Origin: Balanoglossus misakiensis
Taxonomy: Eukaryota > Hemichordata
Direction: 5' to 3'
Assembly (NCBI GenBank): GCA_040954595.2
Contig: CM082586.2
Span: forward strand, 5,270,001 to 5,334,000
DNA length: 64,000 nt
The notes under the pieces are model-generated. The model did no database searches, was not told the DNA's origin, and was given only the letters and a program-made list of their open reading frames with translations. Made by a program: the position numbers and the translations under genes. Numbering within the stretch: position 1 is the first letter of the stretch; the number at the start of each line of letters is the position of its first letter. Positions 50,009-64,000 of this stretch are shown piece after piece.

Positions 50009-51435
50009 TTATTCTGGTTCTTGTTTGATCTGGATGTTGGCAAAGTCATTTGACGACTGCTGGCTGTCCTCAGACTGTTCAACGTCCTGCCTACTCTCGC
50101 TGGTCTCCGATTCACCCCCGTCGTCGTTTCCCCACCCCTCCTCCTTGAGGGCCAATCCCGACTCGTCCTCCTCCCCCTCGGCGACGACGTGGTACTCCCC
50201 TATCTCCTCCTCCTCCTCCTCGCTCTCGGTCTTGATCAGACCCGGTTCGGCTTTCACCCACCTGAAGGATGGCGTGCCAGTTTCGCTCCTGTCCTCCGCC
50301 ACACCCAGACTGGCGGAGACGCTCGTGCTGGGCGAGCTCGCGATGCTGTGGTCTAGTCCTTCGTGTATTCCCCCCATGCTGCTGCCGGCCTCGCTTCCGT
50401 CATGAGACGGCCCCGCGTTACTGGAAGTGACTGTGGCAGAAGCAACCGGGCCCACGGAAGTGGAGTTCGGTATGCTGATCGACATCTTTTTAGCGCTGCT
50501 GTCTGCCCCCGACGGATTGATCAAACGCTTCATCCGAATCACTCCAGTCTGACACAGCAAATTTACCATGAAGGTTTCATCTGTCCATGACATACGATCA
50601 AAGGCAAAAGAAAGACCGTGTCATTACATGCGTATTTACCACAAGAAATATGCCATGATGATAATGTTTTCAATATTCATAAACAGTGTCAGAGCCAATA
50701 ATATACACCTCCAGTCAAGTGATATGGGAAAAGTAACAACAGTGTTTACCTCTGGTAGTCATTGTGTTATCTTTCAGGCGTTGCAACAAGGCTTTGTTCG
50801 ACTTCTCGAACAAGGCCATCAGTTGGTTGAGTTTGTTGGCTTTTCTGGCTTCTTCCCAGATTTGAAGGCAGTCTGAAATAAAAGAAACATATTTTTATCA
50901 GTCTGATGTGTCAAAATATAAATGTTCATTTCTAATGGAGATTCAATAAGACAGTACCACACTTTCAACCAGGTATTCACACACCAGTTGCAATGATGAA
51001 GCTGCAACATAGTGGAATACTGTAGGAAAGTTAAGGCCATTTTAAAACATACGTGTAGTGTACTATCTGTCAGTACATGGTACCTCCGTGGACTATGTAC
51101 AATCACTCTCATTACAGTCTCAGTGTAGAAGGCAGGCAGAGAAGAGTCGAGCTTCTGAACTCGCCTGACCTGTACTAGTAAATCATTATAGCCTTACAGA
51201 CCATCTAAGAGTCTTGCATTAACTACATCGTGTAAAATCTCGAAATCCCAACCTTGCTTTCGTACTCACCTGCTTGGCTGAGTGCAGTGACAATGTGTGG
51301 TCCTTGCGGAGGTTTGCCTTGTTCGCTGGCAGGCCTGGGAGGTGGCGGAACGACGGGCTTCTCCGATATTGTCAGTCGTATTTTCGACCCGAGGGTGAAT
51401 TTGATCTCCCCGAATGACTCCGCACTAGGCTCCAT
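50009..51435 (-). CDS. Acidic, probably nuclear protein of unrecognised family with several SUMO-consensus sites
   Basis: Exons 51270-51435, 50750-50872 and 50009-50580 join in frame to 286 residues. I do not recognise the family. The N-terminus is ordered-looking (EIKFTLGSKIRLTI, then a VVPPPPRP proline stretch). A helical segment at about 56-100 reads IWEEARKANKLNQLMALFEK. It is followed by MVNLLCQTGVIRMKRLI, and then a long Ser/Gly/Glu-rich disordered tail. The tail contains four psi-K-x-E sites: VKAE, IKTE (followed by an acidic run, as in negatively charged SUMO motifs), LKEE and IKQE at the very C-terminus. This composition suggests a chromatin or transcription factor, by inference. The start codon fits because the frame opens at a CpG-rich region near AK2, with which the gene is divergent (about 1 kb between start codons). 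Confidence 0.75.
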
Positions 51436-52502
51436 GCTCTTGTTATTCAGTAATTGTGATGATGACCCGTGTGGACAACGCGCAATATTACCCCGATCAG
51501 CGAAAACAAAGCAACATGCAACTCCCGGAAGCAGGACTGCACAAAGTATTGTGGGTAATACTTCCGGGTCACTTGTCTATTTCACTGTCTTGCTAACAGA
51601 GGGCGGTGTCGATTTCACGTAATACGCACCGCACCGGTCGCGAAAACTTCCAATAAAAGCAAAGTTTTGTTACCATGATTTATAGGCCAAAGACTAATTG
51701 TGTCGCGTATAAAATTAAACCCGTGTTCTTTGTATGTTTGCTACGTAGGACCATCGCCCATACCTCCATACCATAGTCGGACAGAATGGGGCCTAAACAA
51801 ACTCCATATGATTCTATGAAGATTGTATTTCAGCTTAAAATATGCAAGTCTTACATAACGCATCATGCGCCGATCCAAGGTCGGTTTGTTTTTCGGATAA
51901 ACCAGGGTACGACGGTCCATGCGTTTCCCCGTGAATTTCCATGATACGTCCGTCAACGCTTAGGCCTATACTAATAACTCACTATAAAAAATATCGATCC
52001 GATATACTTTTCGCTCGTTTACACAAATATTAGAAGTCTTAAATTACATTTGACTGTCAGAACTTGATTAAAACTCGAGGTGCCTGATTCGGTGATAGGC
52101 TTACCGGTCGGTCATTGCACTTTGAACTACATTGATATGCGAGAAGTCCGTACCGACAGCGGTCACTGGGGCATGGGTGATATAAGAAAATGACTGCGGA
52201 ATACAGTTGTCCGGAAGATCTTTTAATTTGAAAGAATAATGAATTGTGATGAAGAGTAAACATCTATATGAGTTCATAAAACAGCGCAAGCTTCATAAAG
52301 TTGTACTATATTTTAATAGACATCATTGAAGTGGAAAAATTGTCTGGGGTCGCGACCTTTTTCGCGTCGATGGCGCCCTCATCGGCCGACCACAACAATA
52401 TTCCTCTCCGCCATTTTGCACTCACGTGTTGCCACGTCCAGACCGGTCCGGCGTGTCTCGATCTCTCTCCTGGCTTTCTGAGACTTTCTTACACAAATCG
52501 AA
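51436..52502. promoter_or_regulatory. Divergent intergenic region, acidic-protein gene and AK2
   Basis: About 1.07 kb between outward-facing start codons. CCGCCATTTT (52409-52418) is a YY1-type element about 85 bp upstream of the AK2 exon 1a start, in a CpG-richer stretch. This is the likely AK2 core promoter or leader. No exon was seen. Confidence 0.45.
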
Positions 52503-55326
<2,824 letters not shown>

Positions 55327-58300
55327 TCGTAGAGTAGTAGAGATCACTTTGTTTGGTCCCCCGTTTGCAATATAAATGGATTGTGGCCTTAGATTGACGC
55401 ACTGTGGATCGAACCATGCATTGGCTTGAAATCACAGGGTCCAATTGTTGCAAAGTGTGAGCTGGGATCTTTTCATGGGATGTTAATTTGGTATAGAGTA
55501 TGTAGTGGTGGAGGATTTTAACCTTCTCACCCCCCAGTTTCCCTTTTCCGAGGCCCAACTTTACTATGGGAATAGGTGGATTTGGACCAAACCATTGCAG
55601 CAGTTTAATGTGAACACAAATCTCCACCACCCCATCCTCTTTCATCCTATCCATTGTGTGTTTAGCAGCTCCGAGTTGCCTTGCAAAACGCTTATAGCCG
55701 ACTTCTGCATGTTAGCCCGCGTCTGCTGTTGATGCTGAACGTAGAATAATCACAGATATCACACATCTGTGTATAAATAATATTGAATGTTAATGACAAA
55801 ATTTGATCTAATCAAATGTATTTTTGTTTCTGTAGCAGCTTCAGATAACAGTGTCGATTTTTGAATCCCAAAGCCTTTTATTCTATCCTTGTTGACAGCG
55901 CATGAATTGGAAAAGATTATTTCCATTTTTTCATGTGTTGAAATCAAATCTCCTCTAGTCTGTTATTTGACAATCAAGTGTTACTGAAATATATTCTTTT
56001 CAAATTCTGACTCTTATGTCCTATTACCTGGAAACTGTATTTCTATCTTCCACTTAATATTCTTGGTAAAATTGTCGAACAAGAACTTACTGTTTTGATT
56101 TTGCTGACACATTTTCCACCAACCATAGTGTTTCTGTTTCCTTCTTGTCTGTGTAACAATACTCTTGCATGTCTTTCAAAACCCTGATGCACTGTAACTT
56201 TTAATTCGTTGAAATCTCACTGTGTAACCAACCAACCAACCATTCGTGTACGATCACATTTCATAACATTCTGTAATTTCTGCAGTCTTTTTGTGGGAAG
56301 TTTTCACTTCAAGGTGTCATGTTGTGGGTTTCTTCTGAACTTCACTGGTCGTTACCAAGTTTTGAATTGTCAAAGCACTTTTAATCTGGGCAGCGTCAGA
56401 TTTGGTCTGATGTGTACCTATTACATTTAGAACCACTCAGAAAAATTCAGATGGTTTTTGAAGTAAGTGCTTTGACATGGACAAACTTGGTATGCAGGAA
56501 CTTGTGTACCCTTTCATGTTTGAGACCTGTAATATCTGAATGTACTATCCTCATTGTAATGTAACACAAAGACCATTCGCTTCCTTCAGTGTACACTTTC
56601 AATGTTGCATTTTCTTCTCATTCTTGAATGTTGTGAGTTAATCGCAATGTTTTTGAAATAAACAAAGGGTCTGAGAAATAAACATTAATATATGTGGGTC
56701 TGTCTTGTGTTCATGACACTTGTAGTTCAACACCCGTTTACCAGCGTTGCATCTCATGATCATGTGCACATTGTCATGTTTCAATACTAATTGTACTTGC
56801 TAACAATTGCATCACATGGAAACCAGACTCTCAGCCACATAGGACGACACTGATTCTAAGTAACAAGCGTAATAGCCCAGCACAGTTGAAAATGTCTAGC
56901 TGTCACAAGATGTACCAAAACCACTGGAAACCCTGTTTAAGACAAACTGTAAAGATATCAAATTGCTTACTCCTAATAATCCCATTCCATGTCTGTTTTT
57001 TTTTTACTTTCAGATGACTAATCAACGCTGACCAATCCCAGTGCCTCCATGGTGTGGCCGCTTTAATACAATGTTGTCTTTCAATTTACTCATTGTACTG
57101 GTATTAAAATGAATTTGAAACACGTGGGAACAATTTTGACGATGTGAAAAATTACCAAACAACTCATGGAAACTCATTTTTCTTAAAACAATGACCAAAA
57201 AACTGCACTACATTTTTACTGGGGATTTTTCATCACCTTGCTGTGGGTAGGGACAAATCTGGTTGTAGCTATTGATCAGTAACCATGCATTCTTGTGAAC
57301 GTGTCCAGGTGTGACGCATATATTATTCAAATGACTTTCGATGGGTCAGTGAATTCTTCTCAAATGAAAGTCACAGAAATTTAAAACTTTTACCCACCTC
57401 TGCAAGTACATGTTTATCAAGCTTTAAGGTTACCTGACAGTATCTGAAATAATATTCTGAAAACTGCCAAAACTACATATGAGGCAAAACTTTCGACAAT
57501 CTCCCAAAAAATGGCAATATATTACTTCCTTTTCAATGCTGCTGATTAATTTTTACTTGGCAGCTTGCCAAGACATCAGTCGTAGTCAACCAATCAGTGT
57601 CAAGATATCAGTGCTGTCCTTTCCAGATAGCCAATCAAACTGCTTGAGTTTGTGTGCACGCAACAGCTCATAGAAGGGGGAAGAACTACATCCACTCTCT
57701 GAGAGAGATGATCTTAAAACTTAAATTGCAAAGTACCATGAATTTATTGACTATCAATTTCCAAGTGTTTGTCAAGAAAATTGTGTTTCTGGTAAATTTG
57801 TAGCTGAGGGTACATTTAATAAAATGCAACAATTATTGTAATGCTGTGTGCTTGTTTTATTCCTCCACTGTAACCATGTGTGATAGAATTTGTATGATTT
57901 CCGTTGAACTGGCAAAGGTTTTTCAAGTGCGAGAATCGTCTTTCTGCGATGACGGAAGCGCCCCCACCAGGAAAATCTACGACCGCTTTTGTTTCTCAGT
58001 GGTACATGTACATGTACGTGCCTTCTCCTATTCTAATGTACATTAAAAATGGTATCGTCCTACTGTTATGGGTGAAAGCGCACAACAAAAAGCTTATGTG
58101 ACGTCACTCCTTTAAAAAATAAAACTGTCGACTGTACATGGTTTCTTTTCCGGAGTATGCGGGGTGATTCTGTACATGTCCGCGCACAGGTGATCGAGAC
58201 GCGTGGCAGGCGCAGTATTGCAAGTATTTTCAGGTGAGTAATACCACAATTCCATTATGCACAGCGCATATATATATATACAGACCACCGAGAGCTTGTT

Positions 58301-59040
58301 GGCTTCCTACAATGAGACGGGAACACTGGGCAGTTCTGAGTTCCCTTTAAATCGTCTACGGTAGCATATTGTTGGCGGTATCATAGATAATGGTGGAAGT
58401 TACTGTCCACAGAATTAAAACTGTGCATGGCCCCATACCTTGCACTTTATAGAATTGTTTTAACCGGAGTGGTCATATAGCGCAGAATCTCTGGAACCAA
58501 TAGTTATAAGAATGTTACTCTTACTAGTAATCTTTGGTTTGCTTGGTCGGGAAAACTGACCCACAGACTGTGATAGCCATCGAGAAATTCTCTGCATTGC
58601 CAACCAATAGTACATATATCGTTGACCCCACAAGTCTATGCCGAGGAAAGGTAGTGAAAACGGTTCAGGAAACGAAGTTCGCAGATCGTCACCGTGCGTG
58701 TGGACAATTTTAGCGTTGTTCAATAGTTGTCGGGTCTTCATACTTTTAAACTCCGTGGTGATACAAGTGCGTACATATTGTTCTCAAAAAATAACATTAT
58801 GTAACAGTGTACACGTACCCACAATGTGGCATGGGGGACGTGGACAAAAGGAAAGCGACCAAGGGTGGAGGTAGAAACGAGACCTCATTCAGAAAGCCAT
58901 ACCGACGACGAAAGATGCCCAGTTTTTACCAACCAAAGTGGTTGTGATGCGCACGTGTTAATTTTTACCACTACTTTAATATAGACCTATACGCTAATTA
59001 CTTTTCTAATAATAGTGTGATGTAAAACACCGTTTCAGTA
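55327..59040. other. AK2 3' untranslated region and spacer to the CABIT gene
   Basis: AK2 untranslated sequence probably extends to the two AATAAA hexamers at 56657-56682. The rest shows no coding exon. Near 58200-58232 a short stretch ends in TTTTCAG followed by GTGAGT, a good donor. Because TTTCAG lies directly before the next gene's start codon (59038), it could be that gene's 5' noncoding exon. Confidence 0.5.
56657..56682 (+). terminator. AK2: Tandem AATAAA poly(A) signals, probably of AK2
   Basis: AATAAA occurs at 56657-56662 and again at 56677-56682, followed by a TG-rich stretch (GTGGGTCTGTCTTGTG), as expected at a cleavage site. Confidence 0.55.
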
Positions 59041-60942
59041 ATGGCTCAGCTAGAAGATATCTTGTGGTCAGAAAAATCTTACAGCATCCAGGAAATTCTT
59101 GCGCACTTCAAGCTTCCAAAGATATGTAAAGTTACGAGTGGGCTGTACGGAACGGAAGATATCGAGACACTTGGAAACCTTCAGGTAAGAGGTTGCATAC
59201 ACCATGGAGGTACTAGTACCTCCATGCATACACCAACCAGTGGCCAATTGATACGCCACGAGGTAGGGATGGTTTGCCCGATCCTTAGTCTATGGCAGAC
59301 GGACCAATGTGGTAGGATTTGTTGAATAATACTGCCAATCACATACGCTTTTATTATTTTTATTGTCAGATCGTTCGAATCCACAGGCAGCAAAGCCAAA
59401 GGCGAGTGGTTGCAATAGATAACCACAGAGGGCGTCACTTGAGTATCCCCGTTGACTACGACATCCCATTCGAACTTCTTCCCATAGCCTCACCAGGTGA
59501 GAACGTGCGATAATATTTGAACATATTTGCATAAATACATGAATTTTGAAAACCTTTGTAATTATATTTTATGGTGAATGTTGGGAATTTTAATCGTGCT
59601 TTGGTGTCCGTGTTTTTCATCTGGGCAAAATATCGTGATATCAAAACCACAGACCGACGTCTATCGACGATCCAGACTAGACGACGCACGGCTGTCACTG
59701 GACATAAGTACCCATTCCTAATAACGTCGTTTTCTTGACTTGGGGGCAGATCCACAACCGAAGTACCTAGCAGACATTCTGTGCACTACAAGCCTTCCAC
59801 AGAAGGTATCCTTTGCCCAAGAGTCGGAGCTCGATGCCTGGTACATCGACCAAAATGCTAAAGTTGACGGCTCGTTTGGCGCGCTGACACTCACCAAGAC
59901 TTACGTGGAGGAGTATCTCCAAGCCAACGCCATCAATGGTGGTAAGTCAGTAGACGTGGGCTTTCTCTGTGACTCTGGATTGGTGTAGAAAGGAATACAG
60001 TCATCTCTAATTTACATATGCCCATAAAAGGTAAAATTGGCCTGACTGACTCTTCTGATTACGTGTGATGGCGAACTTTTTTATATTGTTGGCCACCCAC
60101 AAAAGTGGAAATTTGTGATTGATTAGATCTCAAGTTTCCACGGTGACTGGCTACAATTGTACGAGTAGCCGTGTACCTTCAACCTCGCCGATTACGTCAG
60201 CACGATGCGCAGTATGATAATTTCAACGGGATCAGGAGAATAAAGATACGTTTCCAGATTTTACACCTTGGAACGTAATGAAATCTTGCGTACACTAGGA
60301 CACATCATTTGTGCATTTCATGTGTTGGTGTATCAGTTCTGTCTGTTTCTCACTGATAATCACTTCTGATCCACCAGGAATATTGGACGAGGAAATCCTA
60401 ACGATTCCCGCCTACATGAAGTTGGAATTCTCCATAGCAGAGGGCGTCCGCAACGGCACACCCGAAGTCTGGGCCAATCTCCAACAATGCTACGACGCCA
60501 TGGTCACAAGCAAAGTGGACTTCGACAAAATGAGGGGAAACAAAGGTAAGGTTCATCGGTGGGATTTATAAAGGGTCTTGACAGTATTGAATATGGGGAG
60601 GATTCGTTTATTTCCCTGGGCCAATTCTACCACTGATTGACTGCGACAGAACAGCGCAGCCAGGGGTAGATTTAGAGTCAGGCACCAAGGTGGACTATAA
60701 ATAGCCGACCAATCGAGCAATCTGGCGACTGTTTATTAAACCGTAGTATTATGGATTTGTTTTTCGCAGACATTGCCGTGTATTTTCCACGAAATGTGGA
60801 GAGGAACCAATCGAACTATTCCTACATACGTCCAAACAGGAGCATAAGGATATCATCCAGGCGTGTCAATCACTATGACAACCGCACCTGCAGCAGTGGC
60901 GATGGGTCACGGCGCCCTCTACCACCAACACCAGAAGTGTGA
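59041..60942 (+). CDS. Single-CABIT-domain protein, THEMIS/GAREM-like
   Basis: Five exons (59041-59184, 59370-59496, 59750-59941, 60378-60545, 60770-60942) join in frame to 267 residues. The N-terminal half resembles a CABIT domain of THEMIS and GAREM: YSIQEILAHFKLPKICKV, a GLYG turn, then IVRIHRQ, RVVAI, LSIPVDYDIPFELLPI and YLADIL. These match the FKLP, LPxxY-FELLP and DIL/EEI landmarks by eye. The C-terminus ends in a class I SH3 ligand (RRPLPPTPEV), a feature shared with GRB2-binding CABIT adaptors, and has a YIRP motif. Vertebrate THEMIS has two CABIT modules; this gene has one. A role as a receptor-signalling adaptor is inference. A TTTCAG acceptor two bases before the ATG indicates a 5' noncoding exon. 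Exon joins are consistent, but the family call rests on remote similarity. Confidence 0.65.
59191..59237. repeat. Perfect 24 bp palindrome inside a larger nested repeat, CABIT gene intron 1
   Basis: CATGGAGGTACT and its exact reverse complement abut at 59203-59226. Both arms are flanked by the direct octamer GCATACAC and then by inverted GGTTG/CAACC. Confidence 0.8.
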
Positions 60943-61532
60943 AATGAACTTTGTAAAGACCAAGAGATTCACCACGTTTTAAAATGTGATTTTTTAAATA
61001 TCTTGAATAGTTAATTTTTTCAATCAATTTCAATATTTATACAATATATATGTTTTAAACTATCAAAGCAAATCGAACTCTGGTTACAATGGTGCTTCTT
61101 TTTAAGCTTTTGCAAAGCCTCCAAAGGCATTATTTCCAACACGTCTTTTTACCTATTAACAACTAAGTGCATGTGCTCACCACATGACCATATTCAGTCA
61201 CCACTCTCCAATCACGCTGACGTAACTCTCTGATCACATGACACTGGCCAGTATGTCAAATTAGCATTTTACTACCGAAACTTAAATACTTCTTTTTCAT
61301 AACAGTTTGCAGGATATAAGAAGTCAAGTGTGAGATACTGGCCAAATAATATTTCGCAATTTACAACCACCAGTTGTAGATCAGATTTATCAACTATTTT
61401 CTACACTATTCCTCTCTACTGCGTTATATGCAACCACATATTTGGCCCTAAATGTGCACATGAATTTAACAACGAATGAAAGCTCATCATTATAATATAT
61501 AACAAATGTTTCCCATGCATATTAATACACGT
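60943..61532. other. Convergent 3' spacer between the CABIT gene and EIF2B4
   Basis: About 590 bp of AT-rich sequence between two convergent stop codons. No exon and no strong AATAAA on either strand was found. Confidence 0.5.
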
Positions 61533-63811
61533 CTAGACTTCTACATTTTTGACTCGTAAAACCACCGGCACTGCCGTGCAAGGAATCATTCCTATCTCCG
61601 TGATCACCATATCAACAAAGTTTGGCGGAGTCACATCATACACTAAATTCAGTAAAGTCAAGGAAGGGTATTCAGTCCAGTCAGCCAGGCAATTCCGTGA
61701 TTTGCCGGTCTTCACAAGGTCATTGGGGTCACCTGAAATGGGAATACATTATGAACCGTTACCAGACTATATTGTTTAGCTACTTCAAATCACAGTGACA
61801 CAGAAAACTTCAATTTTCAATAACAACAAATAAATTAAATTAAGTATTTGGCTAGTTGAAAACTCACCCAGCTCATTGAAGACAAAGGAGTCCGTCTGTA
61901 CCCTCTCACAGAATTTGTACGTCTCACAACAAACCAAGACAGGAACGTTGTACGCTTTAGCCATCATAGCCACCAGTGATTGGCCGACTCGGGACATGAC
62001 GTAACCATTAGCCAATAGCGCGTGGGCACCCAGAAGTACTTTCGACACCTGTATGGAAGAAGTCTGGTTTGTCGTAGCCGAACATCGCGTTCACTAAAAG
62101 CTGGTCTTAATGCAGAATATCACATCGCCATCGGTTGTGCCCTGCCTTCTACGCAAGATGTTCGTACATTTTTGCCACACCACAAACTAGTATCATTCTA
62201 AAACAGCCTACAGTGTGTGAACAACCATCGGGCGCCACTGAACAGTTCTCTGGATATTGGCGCCATATAAATGTTTTTGATTGATTGATTGATTGATTGA
62301 TTCTGGTACAAGTGTTGACAATTGGATAGTTCTGATTGAAAATACTGAACCAACTTCTGCCACTGGCACTGAATCAGGAAAATATGATAACAGAAACGCA
62401 GAGACACACAACACTATCATGCTTGAAAATCTCAAGAGAACTTGGTGAAAACTCTAAGAACGAAAAGCATAATTAAACTTACCTCAGGCATCATATATGA
62501 AATCGCATTGGTCAGAATGTAGGAACACTTGATACCATATTTTACAAGACGCCTTGTAGCCTCCCGACCTTCACACTTGGGTCGCCCATCAACCACGATC
62601 ACGCTGAATTTCTTGCCTGCATCATGTGCGTCTTTTAGAACTTTGCATATGAGGGACGAGCTGAGAGAAGTATAGAGATGTTGTTAGCTTTGTGTCCCTA
62701 CATTGAGTGCCATCAACCCTTTCTCAACAATGGTTTACTCCAAATCAATTGTTTACTATGGGAAAGTTGGACCTCTGCAGAGGGAAATGGGGTGGATATA
62801 GACAGCTGTTTGAAATCCAAACATTAAACAGTGCAGAGTATTAAAGAGATGTGGCCTAACATTCAACTTACCATGCATATATCATAATGACATCTCCGTC
62901 TAGAATTTTGCGACTGGCATACGTCTTTGAAATAGCTTCATCTGCTAGGACTATCTTTTCTTGGAGGTATCCATCAATGCTTTCGAATAAGTTCTCTTTG
63001 GCCTGCGAGATAAGGGTTGGTTGTGAAACCTGGTTATTGCAGAGTCTCTAAGGGTTCTTTCAGATGTTGCTTGTCTACACTCTTTCAGAAGGAAGGCAAA
63101 TAGAGATTACAAGTGAGTTAACCCATCAAAATGGGCAAAGATGGTCTGAATGGCTTACCTCTGAATCCGACAGATTTGATGGAGTGTGGGTGATCTGCAT
63201 CTTGACATACTTGATAGCATTTCCCATGCTGACGGATAATGGCCTACACTGTGTGAGAAAACTAAGAGAGGAAAATAATGTTACATTACAGCTCAATAGT
63301 CACAATGTTTGCCATCAGGCAGTATATTTTGTAGCATTAGAGGGGAACAAGTCATGAAAACTATAGTTTTGTGCTCCTCTGAACTGCACTCTACCAAAAT
63401 ATATAAATACGCATGACAGGGCTGTAATATTGTTGAGTCTCCAGTATCTCAAAGAACAAGCACTGAACAGTGAATATCCAATTCTGGTGTACTTTTTCAG
63501 AGCACGTCAGTTAGCTTAGTTACCCACCTGATGTAAGGTTTGATCTTGACCTCCAGATCTCGAGACAGCTCTTTGTCTTTGGGAGTGGTGTAGTCGGCAA
63601 TGACCGACTTGAACGCCTGCAGCAGCGCTATACACCTGGCGTTGGAGCCACACACGATGCCCTCGGCGTACTGCAATCCGAGTCGGACGATCGCCGGGTG
63701 AATGCCACCATTCTGGAAGGCGATGCCCTGCGTCAGCGACACTTGACGCTCGTACTGGTGTAAATGAGAGAAGAGGCCCACTTTCCTCTGTGATGTGGCT
63801 CTCTGGGGAAC
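61533..63811 (-). CDS. EIF2B4: EIF2B4, translation initiation factor eIF2B delta subunit (3' part; 5' end beyond the window)
   Basis: A regulatory subunit of eIF2B, the guanine nucleotide exchange factor for eIF2. It takes part in sensing phosphorylated eIF2 in the integrated stress response. Visible exons 63528-63811, 63159-63261, 62872-63002, 62483-62660, 61868-62048 and 61533-61732 join in frame to 358 residues plus a stop. The conserved Rossmann-like C-terminal domain is complete. Landmarks include [90 protein letters not shown] and [20 protein letters not shown]. They match eIF2B delta rather than alpha or beta. I placed the 63261 acceptor at CTCTTAG because it gives the expected FLTQCRP, whereas the nearer CACAG breaks the frame. 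The variable N-terminal region lies beyond the right edge. Confidence 0.93.
62200..62302 (+). mobile_element. Probable retroposon (SINE-type) 3' tail in EIF2B4 intron
   Basis: TTGGCGCCATATAAATG followed by TTTTTGATTGATTGATTG resembles the GCGC-TATATAAAT plus short tandem-repeat tail seen at the 3' ends of many tRNA-derived SINEs and their partner LINEs. No clear A/B-box head was found upstream, so the element is a fragment or a very diverged copy. Confidence 0.4.
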
Positions 63812-64000
63812 CTGGGAAACGGAGAAAGAAGATGAAGAGCAATATTTTGATTATTTCTGACAGCTCTTGTACTATGTAAGTCACAAAATATCAATATGGG
63901 CTCACAGAGAATGTGCTGATTATGAACAGGAATCTGTAAAAGTAACCACGTACGTATACAGGGAGAACCAGAAAATGCAGTTGAAGTCAAAATAAAATAT

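Noticed and set aside
59372-59382. GTTCGAATCC resembling a tRNA B box
   Set aside because: It lies inside CABIT gene exon 2 and no A box or cloverleaf can be drawn around it.

Overview
The window is eukaryotic nuclear DNA. Genes are split by short GT-AG introns, intergenic DNA is AT-rich with many microsatellites, and every protein is animal-like. The mix of chordate-like single-copy genes (STAM, CMC1, AK2, EIF2B4) with a tandem family of alpha-2,8-sialyltransferase-like genes, compact introns and frequent ACATGTACATGT runs suggests an invertebrate deuterostome. A lancelet (Branchiostoma-like) is my best guess. That is inference; nothing in the sequence names the species.

Layout. (1) 1-4.6 kb: the 5' half of STAM (minus, cut by the left edge) lies head-to-head with complete CMC1 (plus), with 320 bp between the start codons. 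(2) 4.6-8.5 kb: no convincing gene. (3) 8.5-48.8 kb: six complete six-exon sialyltransferase (GT29, ST8Sia-type) genes, called ST-A to ST-F here. A, B and C are on the minus strand (8.5-28.0 kb); D, E and F are on the plus strand (38.1-48.8 kb). The two arms point away from a 10 kb gene-poor centre (28.0-38.1 kb). All six share intron positions and phases (2,0,2,2,1). The cytoplasmic tail, transmembrane anchor and stem are all in exon 1, which is the only exon that varies strongly in length. (4) 50.0-51.4 kb: a three-exon acidic, probably nuclear protein of unknown family (minus). (5) 52.5-55.3 kb: AK2 (plus), with two alternative first exons that each encode the P-loop. (6) 59.0-60.9 kb: a small single-CABIT-domain (THEMIS/GAREM-like) gene (plus). 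(7) 61.5 kb to the right edge: the 3' part of EIF2B4 (minus), cut by the window edge.

How the genes relate. The housekeeping genes act separately: endosomal sorting (STAM), cytochrome oxidase assembly (CMC1), intermembrane-space adenylate balance (AK2) and translation initiation (EIF2B4). The interesting block is the sialyltransferase array, which reads as one locus that grew by inverted and tandem duplication and then diversified. The innermost pair (C, D) keeps the canonical VGNSG in sialyl motif L, while the outer four genes carry VGSSG. A and B share a GC-AG intron. Stem length runs from very short (F) to long (B).

Mobile and repeat DNA includes a 169 bp MITE-like element with TTA target-site duplications (22.99-23.15 kb), a probable retroposon tail in an EIF2B4 intron, an imperfect 140 bp tandem duplication in a B intron, and several intronic microsatellites.
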